From Serratia symbiotica str. 'Cinara cedri' (GTDB taxonomy: Bacteria > Pseudomonadota > Gammaproteobacteria > Enterobacterales > Enterobacteriaceae): a stretch of 64,000 bases of DNA. This document shows positions 1-10,276 of the stretch, piece after piece. Positions within the stretch are counted from its first letter, which is position 1, and every line of letters starts with the position of its first letter. Where the stretch lies: assembly GCA_000238975.1 (NCBI GenBank), contig CP002295.1:124001-188000 (forward strand), written 5' to 3'. The notes beneath the pieces are model-generated. The model saw only the letters and a program-made list of their open reading frames with translations, did no database searches and was not told where the DNA came from. Both the position numbers and the translations under genes were made by a program.

Positions 1-248
1 GTACGTTATCTAGAATGTATTATATAATTTTGTAAATATTATCTATATCTTATATTATGCAGCGTATGTTAGAGCACGCATAGGAGAAGTATAAAATATT
101 TAAATATTTTTAAATTAAATAATAATGTATATAATTCATGTATATTATTTTTATTTTATATCTATATATGGTCATTTGACTCGAAGGAAATAATTTATTA
201 GGTGATATAAGTGGCTGCATTCGTTATTTGGTTCTGGGGTACACGAGT

Positions 249-1226
249 ATGAGAGAAACAGCAAGCTGGCAACCAAGTGCTCCTATATCTAACTTGCTTA
301 AACGTGCTTTAATATTAGCCGAGACCCGGCGTTTCTTCGCTGATCGTAATGTAATAGAGGTTGAGACGCCAATGATGAGTCAAGCATCAGTTACTGATAT
401 TCACCTATTTCCGTTTGAGACTCGGTTTACTCGTCCAGGAGTAGTAAATGATCTAACTCTTTATATGATAACTAGCCCTGAATATCATATGAAGCGTTTA
501 TTAGCTGCAGGAAGTGGTTCGATTTATCAGATAGGTAGAAGTTTTCGCAATGAAGAGGTTGGACGTTATCATAATCCAGAATTTACTATGCTAGAATGGT
601 ATCGTATTAATTATGATATGTATCAAATAATGAATGAGGTGGATGCTCTTTTGCAACAGGTTTTAGGTTGCACCACCGCAGACACTATGTCTTATCAGCA
701 AGCATTTATAGTGCATCTAAATATTGATCCATTATCAGCAGATATTTCTCAGTTGCGTAAAGTAGCATACGATCTTGGTTTAAGTAATATTAGCAAAAGC
801 GAAGAAGATCGCGATATCTTGCTTCAATTATTATTATCTGTTGGAGTAGAGCCGTGTATTGGTCATGAACGGCCAATGTTTTTGTACCATTTCCCGGCTA
901 GCCAGGCATTGTTATCAGAGATTAATAGGGAAGATCAACGAGTATCAGATCGTTTTGAGGTATATTTTAAAGGCATTGAACTCGCGAACGGTTTCCGTGA
1001 GTTGACTGATAGCCATGAACAGCGCTGTCGTTTTGAGCAAGATAATAATAAGCGCATCCGGCGTGGTTTACCGCGGTACCGGATTGATAATAATTTGCTT
1101 GATGCACTACATCATGGTATACCGGCGTGCTCTGGGGTAGCATTAGGCTTCGATCGGTTAATAATGCTGGCATTAGGTGCTCAGAGTATAAGTGATGTAC
1201 TAGCTTTTCCAATCGGACGTGCGTAG
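249..1226 (+). CDS. epmA: EF-P--(R)-beta-lysine ligase EpmA
   Basis: EpmA activates (R)-beta-lysine and attaches it to a conserved lysine of elongation factor P. It is a class-II lysyl-tRNA synthetase paralogue without the anticodon-binding domain. The 325-residue protein has the same length as E. coli EpmA and aligns throughout. The class-II motifs are visible: FRNEE (motif 2), the [11 protein letters not shown] stretch, and a C-terminal GVALGFDRL (motif 3). An in-frame TTG at 228 would add seven residues, but the ATG at 249 (MRETASWQ) matches the family N-terminus. Its target (efp) and the aminomutase (epmB) are both in this window near 31-33 kb. E. coli has frd genes upstream; here the 248 upstream bases hold nothing recognisable. 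Confidence 0.95.
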   Translation: MRETASWQPSAPISNLLKRALILAETRRFFADRNVIEVETPMMSQASVTDIHLFPFETRFTRPGVVNDLTLYMITSPEYHMKRLLAAGSGSIYQIGRSFRNEEVGRYHNPEFTMLEWYRINYDMYQIMNEVDALLQQVLGCTTADTMSYQQAFIVHLNIDPLSADISQLRKVAYDLGLSNISKSEEDRDILLQLLLSVGVEPCIGHERPMFLYHFPASQALLSEINREDQRVSDRFEVYFKGIELANGFRELTDSHEQRCRFEQDNNKRIRRGLPRYRIDNNLLDALHHGIPACSGVALGFDRLIMLALGAQSISDVLAFPIGRA

Positions 1227-1404
1227 CTATATACTTCACTAAATAGAAAATATTTTCTGGTAGTTAAACGTTTCTACATTAGCTAGATACTATAAATTTC
1301 AGTGCTCTAGCTATAATATATAGCCTTCGTTAAGAAGTATTTATTATTTTTCTAGTAGATATTGTTTAGTAATAATTTATTGAGTTATTTTGCTATTCAA
1401 TGAA

Positions 1405-4400
1405 CTATATGCTACCTGATTCATGATTGTTGTTATAGTTGCGTAAAGGTGGTATATTGTCATTTTTACTTAATGGTGATATTATCTCATTACGTACTTG
1501 AAAAGGTGGATATGGTAAGGTAATACCATGTTCACGATAGCCAGAAAGTATTAATTGGTGCATAGCATGACGCAGTGGCATGCGATGACCCATTTCAGCT
1601 GCATAAATGCGTAGCTCGAATATTTGAATACCCTGCTGTAGATCAACTAAATACACTTCTGGTGCAGGTGTTTCCAAAACTAATGAACAGTATGTGGCGG
1701 CATTAGCTAAAATCTTGGTCACTATTTCACTATTAGCATTTGACGGAGCAGGGACGGTTAATACCACACGTGTCAGGTTATCTGATAACGACCAGTTGAT
1801 AAATTGCTCAGTAATGAATGCCTTGTTCGGTACTATAATTTCTTTGCGATCCCAGTCTGAGATAGTAGTAGCTCGGGTGTTTATTTTAGTAACGCTGCCA
1901 GTTAGATTTCGAATTGTTACTGTATCACCAATACGAATTGGCTTCTCGAATAGAATAATCAGTCCACAAATAAAATTAGAGAATATTTCTTGCATACCAA
2001 ACCCTAAACCTAGGCTGAGCGCAGTAACCACCCATTGTAGTTTTGACCATTCTATGCCGAGCCAAAAAAAGCTTAGTACTGCACCAAATATTAGTAGTAG
2101 ATACTTAGTAATAGTAGTAATAGCGTATCCAGTACCTGGTCTTAGATCAAGATGCTGTAGCACTACTAATTCTAATAATGCTGGTAGGTTGCGCACTAAT
2201 TGCATAGTGATGGTTAATACTAAAATAGCTATTAATACAGCACCTAAGGTTATTGGGTGTGTAGTTTCAAGTCCATTAATCATGGACGTGACGTCCCATA
2301 GGGAGATGTTTCCCAAGAAAGCAAAAGCAGAGTGGATCTCTGACCACAATACGATTACCGATACTAGTGCGATCATAGTTAGAATAGAGCGTACTAATTG
2401 TAAGGATTGAGCGCTGATTACATCTAGATCAATTTCTGAATCATCTACATCTATCGATCCTTCGATACTATTCGGCGTATGAGCGATTTCCTCTTCACCC
2501 CGAGTGCGCTGCGCTAGAATTTCAGCTCGCCGTTGTTTTGCGCGGTCAAAGGCAATGCGACGTCTCTGAATTAGCATCCAGCGACGAATAATGTGGTAAA
2601 CTATTAGCAGGAAAAACCAGATTGCTACTGAGGTTTCTAGTCGTGCTAGTAATGCTTGTGATGTGGCTAGGTAACCAACGCTAGCGGCGCTAGCCGCTAG
2701 TAAGGGTGCTGATAGTAGTAAACCCCATAACGCACTGTTTACTATATTGTCTCCTGAACCTTTATTATCAAGATGTAGTGGTATACCTGCTCGCTTTAAG
2801 CTATTAGTCACTATGGCTAGCGCTAGACAGAGAAGGATAAAACATAGTCGCCCTAAAGTATTAGTAAACTCGCGTTCTTTTAGGTTATCAAAGGTGATTA
2901 ATGCCATTAGTAATGGCACAATTAGCCAAATTGACATCTTATAGTAGCGCATAGCTAATGAAACCTGTTTGATTGGCCAGCGAAAGTGTACAATAAAAAG
3001 TCTTTGCGGATGTGCAAATGCAGCACAGATCATGCATACCCACAGGATTGGTAAGGTTGCAGTTACTCCTTTTCCAATTGCCTCTGCAACTGGATAGTTC
3101 CAGGCGCTCTGTAAGCCAAAACCAAGAGCTGCCCATAATACTGGTAACGGTATTGCTACTAAAATAGACCAGAATACGGTACGCAACGTTAGAGAGAATT
3201 CATCTTGTGTAACTTTACCCACTCGGCTACTAGTGCGCGTTAGAAAGGCTTGATAATGTTTGCGTGAACTAATACTAAAAATAACCAGCATTAATGCACC
3301 GAAGATCGGTATTAATGTTTCTCTGCTAGTTATCATCATCATAAAGGCCCCACTGAGCTGCGCTAGAGTATCTAGCGATAATAATCTTGTGAGATCATGT
3401 GCAACGTTAATGGGGTAGGATAGAGTGATTGGATTAACATTTGGCACCCAGAATAAGTAGCGATGAATAGCTTCGTGGATCTCATTTAATGCCTCAACTA
3501 ATTGGGTGTTAGCGACTTTTAGTTTCGTGAGTTCAATAATCTGGGTGTCGCTGCTAGATAGTAGTGAGTTAAGTAATTCTCGTTGAGTTTGCAGCTGCGA
3601 GTTAATAATGCGTCGCTCCGCGCTATTTAGTTCACTGCCGTCGTCACGTTTGAAATGGTACCGTGATAGATTATCTAATTGATTTTCAAATCGTAATCTC
3701 TGTACTCGTAGTTGCACCATATCGCCGTCTAATTGCTGCGGCTTAGGAATATCTGGTAATGTTGCCACTTGGGCGCGTAGTGTTTCGCCTAAGACTGATG
3801 AGGATCCTAACCATTGTGCTTGTTCAATAATTGTGCTTAATGCTTGACGCACTTGTAATGTTTGTGCGGCAGCCTGCCTTTGCTGGGAGGATATTAAATC
3901 CATGCGTTGTGCTTGATTATTCAGTATAGTAGAAAGAGATTGGTTAATTTGTAGTTGTTCATTGATGATTTTTGGTAGATAGTTGTTTTGTTCTGTTAAC
4001 TGCTTTGTTTTTTCTAGTGTTATTTCAGCTTCACGTTGACGTTTTGTATGCAGGTTATTACGTAATGTTTGCAATTGAATATCGAATTTTTCATGGCGTT
4101 TTTTGTAAACCTCAGCGCGTATCCGTGCTAATTCTTGGCGGTAATTAGCTGATCGCTGTGCTAGTTCTAGTTCTTCTACTTTAGCCTTACGTGCTGCTAC
4201 TTCTGCCTGTAATGATGCTAATGTCGCTTGAGTGTATGCAGTTGTAGATTGTGCTTGCAAGCGGCGCTGTACTTCAGCCAGCGCGTGACGTGCATCGATC
4301 TGTTGTTGTAACTGTTGACCGAGTGAATCACTAATTTCCCGTATACGCTCTTGTTCTTGTTGCAGTAAACTTGTTTGCTCCAGGATAAGGCTGCTAATCT

Positions 4401-4740
4401 GTAGGATTTGTTGTTCTATGGTATTAGTTGTTAGATTATCGATATTTGTTAGTACTTTACTGTTTTCCATTACTAACTGATGTCGTAATTCTAGCATGAT
4501 CTTTGGAAAATCATCAATAATCCGCTGATATTGCTCTGAACGTGTTATTGATTCCTTACGTTCTGATAACCAATTAAGGGCGCTATGCATAGCTCCAAGG
4601 GTATTAACCTGATTAGGCGTATATTCCTCTTCCTCGGCTTGTTTTAATTTCTGCTGGAGCTGAGCTTCAGTAGGTATAGTAGCCGCCATCACGGGTTGAA
4701 ATAATAAATAACCGAGCTGTAGTGTGATGATCAGAAGCAC
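1405..4740 (-). CDS. mscM: Miniconductance mechanosensitive channel MscM (YjeP)
   Basis: Large MscS-family inner-membrane channel that opens under membrane tension to release solutes during osmotic downshock. The 1111 residues compare with about 1107 in E. coli. Order: short signal peptide (LLIITLQLGYLLF...), a long Gln/Glu-rich periplasmic coiled-coil region (about 30-440), a multi-helix membrane region (about 460-850), and a C-terminal MscS core with the GLGFGMQEIFSNF pore helix and the EKPIRIGDTV beta domain. It lies 19 bp downstream of psd on the same strand, as in E. coli, and probably forms an operon with it. The start is GTG, with AAGGA about 9 bases upstream. It is fully open despite its size, so it is still under selection. 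Confidence 0.94.
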   Translation of the reverse strand: MLLIITLQLGYLLFQPVMAATIPTEAQLQQKLKQAEEEEYTPNQVNTLGAMHSALNWLSERKESITRSEQYQRIIDDFPKIMLELRHQLVMENSKVLTNIDNLTTNTIEQQILQISSLILEQTSLLQQEQERIREISDSLGQQLQQQIDARHALAEVQRRLQAQSTTAYTQATLASLQAEVAARKAKVEELELAQRSANYRQELARIRAEVYKKRHEKFDIQLQTLRNNLHTKRQREAEITLEKTKQLTEQNNYLPKIINEQLQINQSLSTILNNQAQRMDLISSQQRQAAAQTLQVRQALSTIIEQAQWLGSSSVLGETLRAQVATLPDIPKPQQLDGDMVQLRVQRLRFENQLDNLSRYHFKRDDGSELNSAERRIINSQLQTQRELLNSLLSSSDTQIIELTKLKVANTQLVEALNEIHEAIHRYLFWVPNVNPITLSYPINVAHDLTRLLSLDTLAQLSGAFMMMITSRETLIPIFGALMLVIFSISSRKHYQAFLTRTSSRVGKVTQDEFSLTLRTVFWSILVAIPLPVLWAALGFGLQSAWNYPVAEAIGKGVTATLPILWVCMICAAFAHPQRLFIVHFRWPIKQVSLAMRYYKMSIWLIVPLLMALITFDNLKEREFTNTLGRLCFILLCLALAIVTNSLKRAGIPLHLDNKGSGDNIVNSALWGLLLSAPLLAASAASVGYLATSQALLARLETSVAIWFFLLIVYHIIRRWMLIQRRRIAFDRAKQRRAEILAQRTRGEEEIAHTPNSIEGSIDVDDSEIDLDVISAQSLQLVRSILTMIALVSVIVLWSEIHSAFAFLGNISLWDVTSMINGLETTHPITLGAVLIAILVLTITMQLVRNLPALLELVVLQHLDLRPGTGYAITTITKYLLLIFGAVLSFFWLGIEWSKLQWVVTALSLGLGFGMQEIFSNFICGLIILFEKPIRIGDTVTIRNLTGSVTKINTRATTISDWDRKEIIVPNKAFITEQFINWSLSDNLTRVVLTVPAPSNANSEIVTKILANAATYCSLVLETPAPEVYLVDLQQGIQIFELRIYAAEMGHRMPLRHAMHQLILSGYREHGITLPYPPFQVRNEIISPLSKNDNIPPLRNYNNNHESGSI

Positions 4741-4759
4741 AGCATTAATTCCTTCATAT

Positions 4760-5650
4760 CTACGGTGATTTAGTAGTTATCTCTGTAGTCAGGATTTTAG
4801 CAAAAGCTTCACCCATACGGGTAACGCTACCATGTTTTAATTGTGGTGCAAACTGCACGCTACCCTCTATAAATAAGTTAATTACTGTTGAGCCTAATTT
4901 GAAACGTCCCATTTCTGCACCTTTTTCTAATTTAATAATCCCATCTTGACCTGCAGTAGGATAAGCCCAGCGTTTGATAATGCCTGTGTGTGGCGGTGTA
5001 ATAGGGCCTGACCAAACGGTTTCGATACTACCAACTATAGTGGCACCGATTAGAATTTGTGCCATTGGGCCTATAGTAGTATCAAATACGCAGATTATAC
5101 GTTCATTGCGAGCAAATAGATTTGGTACATTGGTAGTGGTTATTGGGTTTACTGAGAATAATTCACCAGGCACGTATATCATTTCGTTTAGTACGCCAGT
5201 GCATGGCATATGTACGCGGTGATAGTCGCTCGGTGCAAGGTAAGTGGTAGCAAATAAGCCTTTATGGAAAATTTTAGTTAATATAGGGTGACTAGCTAGT
5301 ATAGCTCCTAGACTATATTGAAGGCCTTTAGCCTGAAAAATCAGATCGTCGTTAATTAGACCAAGTTGACTGATAGTGCCATCGGCAGGTAGAGCGAGCC
5401 AGTTAGTGTCGTTTATAATTGGTCGCGCGTCTGTACGTAGTGGTCTCATAAAAAAATCATTAAAGGTTGCATAGGAGCTGAGATCTGGATTTTGTGCTGT
5501 TTGCATATCTATGTGATAGTAGTAGGCAAATGTTTTTACTATTAGTTGAGTGAGCCAGCCAGCTTGTTTCTCAGCAATCCAGCCAGCTAGCCCTGTTAGT
5601 GCTAGTTTTGGCAACCAATGCTGCAATTTAATTTTAATGTTATTAAGCAC
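4760..5650 (-). CDS. psd: Phosphatidylserine decarboxylase proenzyme
   Basis: Converts phosphatidylserine to phosphatidylethanolamine at the inner membrane. The proenzyme cleaves itself at an LGST motif to create the pyruvoyl cofactor. LGST is at residues 252-255, so Ser254 becomes the pyruvoyl group, the same position as in E. coli. The 296-residue protein lacks about 25 residues of the acidic, non-conserved C-terminal tail of the E. coli protein. The histidine motif YHRVHMP is present. The start is GTG, preceded by GAGG, and the N-terminus (MLN...) matches the family. It lies upstream of mscM, and the rsgA fossil follows in the order seen in E. coli. Keeping it implies that the symbiont makes its own phosphatidylethanolamine. 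Confidence 0.95.
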   Translation of the reverse strand: MLNNIKIKLQHWLPKLALTGLAGWIAEKQAGWLTQLIVKTFAYYYHIDMQTAQNPDLSSYATFNDFFMRPLRTDARPIINDTNWLALPADGTISQLGLINDDLIFQAKGLQYSLGAILASHPILTKIFHKGLFATTYLAPSDYHRVHMPCTGVLNEMIYVPGELFSVNPITTTNVPNLFARNERIICVFDTTIGPMAQILIGATIVGSIETVWSGPITPPHTGIIKRWAYPTAGQDGIIKLEKGAEMGRFKLGSTVINLFIEGSVQFAPQLKHGSVTRMGEAFAKILTTEITTKSP

Positions 5651-5718
5651 GTTAACCTCTTAAATAAAATAAAGGTGCGTATTTTCATAGTGATTAGGCT
5701 ATTGTTAATACTCTGTTT

Positions 5719-6710
5719 TTAATAATTAATGTGCCGCATGATTAAAGTTTGTTTACGTGTTATTACTGTCGAGATGCTTACTAAAATGCGGTGATAACTA
5801 AAACATTCCTCTGTGATACCCTCTTGTTTCATTGCAGCACGGATAGCGCGGTTTATATTAGTTTCGTTACCACAGTCACGAAATTTATAGTTACCTAAAT
5901 AATAACGAAATTCGATAAAATCTTAGGTAATTTGTTTTAGCGTGAGATGACATAAGTCAAATTAGAGAATGCCTGATAATAAATAACATCTTTACTGTAT
6001 AGGAAATGATACAATCTTGCTGCAGTGGTGGTATATTGTCCAATATTTAATCTCTCAGAAAGATAATTAATTTTAATGCGCTGTTTTGATAGCAGTAATA
6101 GTGAGTTGATTAGACTGACTTGCTTGTTTTTAATAGCCCTATAACATACTTATGCGCCTATTTAGTGCGTATTTAAATGTTATCGCGCCTTGATGTGTTT
6201 AACCAGGTACCTCGAGTACCTGGTATCCAATGCTATGGTAGGTTTTTGTTAATTTATTAATTTGTTTAAATATAATAGCATTAAGTAAATCTATTTTGTT
6301 TAGTGTAATTAGTGCTCTAATCTCTAATACTTTAAAAATTACTGGATAGCGATCAATAATATTTTGTGAAATTCCGGGTAGACTTATTGAAATGTAACCA
6401 TTTAATTAATATTAGTGACAATCGGTTTTATATTATCATAAAAGTTTGCATAATTTAGTATTGAAGTATCTTTACATATAGTCTTTATAATTTCTTTCAC
6501 TCGTGCTTGCGTATTGACGTATGATCGCCATATAACAAGATTACCAGTAACTAATAATCGTAGTGTACGGCGTATGCTACAGTGGTTCTTTGTATTATCT
6601 GTGTCTTTAACTTTTACATGCATCTCAAAACGGCTAATAATTCTACTGTTCTGTTATTTGTCTAGCTCGCAATCATTCAACTCTATTGCTTTATGATTAC
6701 ACGTTAGATC
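5719..6710 (-). pseudogene. rsgA: rsgA (ribosome small-subunit GTPase), decayed
   Basis: Fossil of the circularly permuted GTPase that matures the 30S subunit. Two blocks are readable on the minus strand. Around 6402-6640 the pieces ISRFEMHVKV, SIRRTLRLLVTGNLVIWR and NFYDNIKPIVTNIN match the OB-fold part of RsgA. Around 5719-5890, YKFRDCGNETNINRAIR and YHRILVSI match its C-terminal zinc region, though the cysteines and histidine of the zinc site are largely gone. The GTPase core with its P-loop is not recognisable, and stops and frameshifts separate the blocks. Position between psd and orn is the same as in E. coli. Confidence 0.85.
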
Positions 6711-7042
6711 ATGTATATTATACATGAGTATTTGTAGTTGTTGTGCTTGGAATAGCGGTTTATTGCTTATTGTGTACCGGCCTCACTTAAGTATGCTATA
6801 TTACTTTTATATCTTAGGTTGCATATTGATTTACTTTATTTGCGTACGCACTCAAATTATTATTTAATCAATTTTACAAGGTTATAATTAGAGGTTAATG
6901 GATCTATATTACTTATGGTTCTTAAAAACTAAGATACACATTATTTATATTAAATAATTATTATCAGTTGTCACCTGTAGTGAAAGGTAGTACTTTTCGT
7001 GTATTATTTATTTAGTTTTTAGCTTGTACATAAGTAAATATT

Positions 7043-7588
7043 ATGATAGCAAATGAAAATAATCTGATTTGGATTGATTTAGAGATGACGGGGCTAAACC
7101 CGGAGAGCGATCGTATTCTTGAGATTGCAACATTAGTTACTGATTCTAATTTAAAGGTTTTAGCTGAAGGGCCAGTGATTGCTATACGCCAGTCTGATGA
7201 GCAACTTAGTTTAATGGATGACTGGAATATGCGCACACATATGGGCAGTGGATTAGTAGCACGGGTGAGGGCTAGTGATTTTAGCGAACATGCTGCTGAG
7301 ATGGTCATTCTTTCTTTCTTGAAGCAATGGGTAGTAGCAGGTACATCTCCTATCTGTGGGAATAGCGTCGGTCAGGATCGTCGTTTTTTATTTCGTTATA
7401 TGCCTAAATTAGAGGCTTATTTTCATTATCGTTATCTAGATGTTAGTTCTTTAAAAGAACTTGTGCGTCGTTGGAAACCTAACATTCTTAATGAATACCA
7501 GAAACAACATAGTCATCAAGCGATGAATGATATTCGTGAATCAGTTGCTGAATTAGTATATTATCGCAATCATTTTATTAAGTTATAA
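7043..7588 (+). CDS. orn: Oligoribonuclease
   Basis: 3'-5' exoribonuclease that degrades 2-5-nt RNA fragments and finishes mRNA turnover; essential in E. coli. The 181 residues equal the E. coli length. DEDDh motifs are visible: WIDLEMTG (Asp12, Glu14), [10 protein letters not shown], and [10 protein letters not shown] with the catalytic His and final Asp. The ATG at 7043 gives the family N-terminus ([15 protein letters not shown]). It stands alone on the plus strand, divergent from the rsgA fossil. Together with RNase R and Hfq in the same window it indicates that RNA decay has been kept. Confidence 0.97.
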   Translation: MIANENNLIWIDLEMTGLNPESDRILEIATLVTDSNLKVLAEGPVIAIRQSDEQLSLMDDWNMRTHMGSGLVARVRASDFSEHAAEMVILSFLKQWVVAGTSPICGNSVGQDRRFLFRYMPKLEAYFHYRYLDVSSLKELVRRWKPNILNEYQKQHSHQAMNDIRESVAELVYYRNHFIKL

Positions 7589-8447
7589 TGGTCACTATAT
7601 TTGCAACATCTTTATTTGGTGACGAATGATAATTTCATATATTTTATTTTTTGTTTATCATTAAAATATCTTCGTAGGTGAATGATCTATAAAAATAAAT
7701 AATTAATTTCTCATAAAACATAATATCCTAGTTAGAAATAGCCTAGTAGATAGGGTATTAATTTGTTATTTTTGGGGTTAGTTATATGTGCAGATAAGGT
7801 TTCTTGCTCTAGCATTATTTTCAAATTAAATTTTAATATGTCAGTCGTTTTATTGTATTGATACACCTAGTATAAGTGTTGTAAACAGACTTATCCACAG
7901 TTTTTTTATATACTAGCATAGTTAAAAAAAATAATATTCTGTAGGCATGCAATGTATTTATTTGATTTATCACAGTATTTTTTATATAGAAATATTACTT
8001 CTAGTACCTGCTGTCTTTACTATAGTTAAAAGATAGCATATTTTTATTTCTATCCACAAATCCACAGATAGTCTTGGCTTGCTAGATTGATATATCTAAT
8101 ATTAATATTGAACTCTTTCATGTTATCTTTTCTATAGTCCTTTGTTTTATTTTGTCTATCTCCTTATCCCTAAACATTACTTGGGAGCATGTGTATTTTA
8201 ATGTATTATTAATTAACAAGTAACTTACTATAATAACTATCATTCAATGCTAATAAGCTGCAGAATATTATAATGATTACGTATTATGAGAAAATCGACA
8301 TGCTTGTTATGGTATTTAGATATACGCTACTGCCGCTGTTGTTTTGTATCGTATGAATACAAAAAGTCAGGAATAGGTAGGTAATAGATGTATTACTATA
8401 GTCATAATATGTTATTAATCTTGAATAGGTAAAATGGGTTTTATTAT
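7589..8447. other. Non-coding stretch between orn and tsaE
   Basis: E. coli has tRNA-Gly genes, queG and nnr here. None could be recognised on either strand. The stretch is very AT-rich and holds DnaA-box-like words near 7891 and 8050 (listed separately). Confidence 0.6.
7891..8067 (+). promoter_or_regulatory. DnaA-box-like sites
   Basis: TTATCCACA at 7891-7899 is a perfect match to the DnaA box TTATNCACA. CTATCCACA at 8050-8058 differs at one base and is followed at once by a third ATCCACAG word. All point the same way in a very AT-rich spacer. No other gene or element explains them. Function as DnaA sites is inference. Confidence 0.35.
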
Positions 8448-8927
8448 ATGGAAGAATATGTTTTACCTATACTAAATGAGACAGCAACTATCGCATTAGG
8501 TATTGTTTTGGCCAAAGCTTGCGATCATGCGAGTATCATTTATCTTTATGGTGATATAGCAATAGGTAAAACTACCTTTTGTCGTGGTTTTTTGCAGGGA
8601 TTAGGTTATCATGCGAAGGTAAAAAGCCCGACGTATACATTAGTAGAACCGTATTATTTATATCCTCTAATAGTTTATCATTTTGATTTATATCGATTAG
8701 GTGATCCAGAAGAATTGGAATTTATAGGTATTAGAGATTATTTTTCTCAGGACGCTATTTGTTTAGTAGAATGGCCGCAGCATGGTAGCGGTATCTTACC
8801 GCAAGAAGATTTAGCACTATATCTCAGTTACCAGGATTATAATAGATTAATAAAGATTCAGGCTCTTTCTGCTTACGGCACCCGGCTTCTAAGGGGTATT
8901 AAGGAGTATGCAGGAATGACGCTATAA
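8448..8927 (+). CDS. tsaE: tRNA t6A37 threonylcarbamoyladenosine ATPase TsaE
   Basis: ATPase of the TsaBDE complex that makes t6A37 on ANN-decoding tRNAs. 159 residues against 153 in E. coli. The P-loop is GDIAIGKTT (about residues 36-44), which still fits GxxxxGKT although the usual GAGKT glycine-alanine pair has changed. [11 protein letters not shown], the HFDLYRL motif, [14 protein letters not shown] and CLVEWP follow in family order. The stop lies two bases before the amiB ATG, so the two are probably co-transcribed as in E. coli. Partners TsaB, TsaC and TsaD are not in this window. Confidence 0.95.
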   Translation: MEEYVLPILNETATIALGIVLAKACDHASIIYLYGDIAIGKTTFCRGFLQGLGYHAKVKSPTYTLVEPYYLYPLIVYHFDLYRLGDPEELEFIGIRDYFSQDAICLVEWPQHGSGILPQEDLALYLSYQDYNRLIKIQALSAYGTRLLRGIKEYAGMTL

Positions 8928-8929
8928 TC

Positions 8930-10276
8930 ATGTATGTGTTTAGAAAATTAGTCTTTATTACTTTGAGTGTCATGTTGGGGTCATTAGTTACTATCGGCGT
9001 GATCTCGGCATCTACATTATCTAATATTCATTTGTCTAGTACTCAGTATTCAGCAACAGTTTTATTGCGCTTTAATGGTCCACCAAATTATGTTTTTTTT
9101 TCTTTATCTAGTCCCGAGCGTGTAGTGTTAGACATAAAGCAGAATAGTAAAATTAGTTACCTACCAGTAAATTTTAGTGGTAAGAGTCTATTGACTAGAA
9201 TTCGTTCTAGTACGTCAAAAGATAATCATAGTGTGCGTCTGATATTTGATTTAACGCGACGCGCTAAGATATCTACTGCGATACGCCATCACGGTAGTGC
9301 GTATATTTTAGTATTTAATCTTATTGATGCAGCTAATGATAATGTGTCTATTTTAGGTAAAGTCTTGACATCTGCTCGAGTGACAAGTAGTAAACGGGAA
9401 CTAGTGCATAGAGTACTAAAGAGGACTAGGGATCTTACCAAGAAATCTAGTATGATAGTTGGTCCTGCAGTTAGAGTAATGTCCCGTAGTAGTCGTATTT
9501 CTACTATCCGTGGCGATCGTGTTGTTGTAGCAATTGATGCTGGACATGGCGGGCAAGATCCGGGCGCCATTGGTTTAAACGGTTTGAAAGAGAAAAATGT
9601 TACCATAGCTGTTGCACGTCGCTTGCATATGTTATTAAATTATGACTCTCAATTTAAACCGGTATTAACACGTAATGGCGACTACTTTATTTCAGTCACA
9701 GGGCGCTCTGATGTGGCACGTAAACGAGGCGCTAACGTGTTAGTTTCAATACATGCTGACGCCGCACCTAATCGTAGTGCTAATGGCGCTTCAGTTTGGG
9801 TCTTGTCTAATCGTCGTGCCGATAGTGAGATGGCCGCCTGGTTAGAGCAATATGATAAACAACCTGAATTACTCGGCGGCGCCGGTGATATGCTAGCCAA
9901 TAGTCAGACAGATCCTTATCTAAGTCAAGCGGTATTAGCTCTGCAGTTTGGTTATTCGCAGCGTGTGGGTTATGACGTAGCTTTACAGGTATTACAGCAG
10001 TTGCAGAACGTAGGTGCACTACATAAGCGTAGGCCTGAGCATGCAAGCATTGGTGTATTACGTTCACCAGATATTCCTTCATTATTAGTTGAAACGGGAT
10101 TTATTAGTAACAGTAAGGAAGAGCGTTTGCTTGGTAGTAGCGCGTATCAAGATAAGATTGCTGGAGCTATTTACAATGGTCTGCGCAACTATTTCTTGGT
10201 GCATCCGTTGCAAGTTAGTCCAAAAGTACCAAACCGACCGTTGGGGATAGTAGCAGCGGTTAAGTTTTTAATTTAG
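8930..10276 (+). CDS. amiB: N-acetylmuramoyl-L-alanine amidase AmiB
   Basis: Periplasmic zinc amidase that removes stem peptides from septal peptidoglycan so that daughter cells separate. It needs EnvC for activation. 448 residues against 445 in E. coli. Order: signal peptide (about 1-29), AMIN domain for septal targeting (about 30-130), a linker, then the Amidase_3 domain starting with [17 protein letters not shown] near residue 200, with [18 protein letters not shown] and VETGFISN carrying the zinc ligands and catalytic glutamate. The gene follows tsaE with a two-base gap. It shows that the cell still builds and splits a murein wall. Confidence 0.95.
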   Translation: MYVFRKLVFITLSVMLGSLVTIGVISASTLSNIHLSSTQYSATVLLRFNGPPNYVFFSLSSPERVVLDIKQNSKISYLPVNFSGKSLLTRIRSSTSKDNHSVRLIFDLTRRAKISTAIRHHGSAYILVFNLIDAANDNVSILGKVLTSARVTSSKRELVHRVLKRTRDLTKKSSMIVGPAVRVMSRSSRISTIRGDRVVVAIDAGHGGQDPGAIGLNGLKEKNVTIAVARRLHMLLNYDSQFKPVLTRNGDYFISVTGRSDVARKRGANVLVSIHADAAPNRSANGASVWVLSNRRADSEMAAWLEQYDKQPELLGGAGDMLANSQTDPYLSQAVLALQFGYSQRVGYDVALQVLQQLQNVGALHKRRPEHASIGVLRSPDIPSLLVETGFISNSKEERLLGSSAYQDKIAGAIYNGLRNYFLVHPLQVSPKVPNRPLGIVAAVKFLI

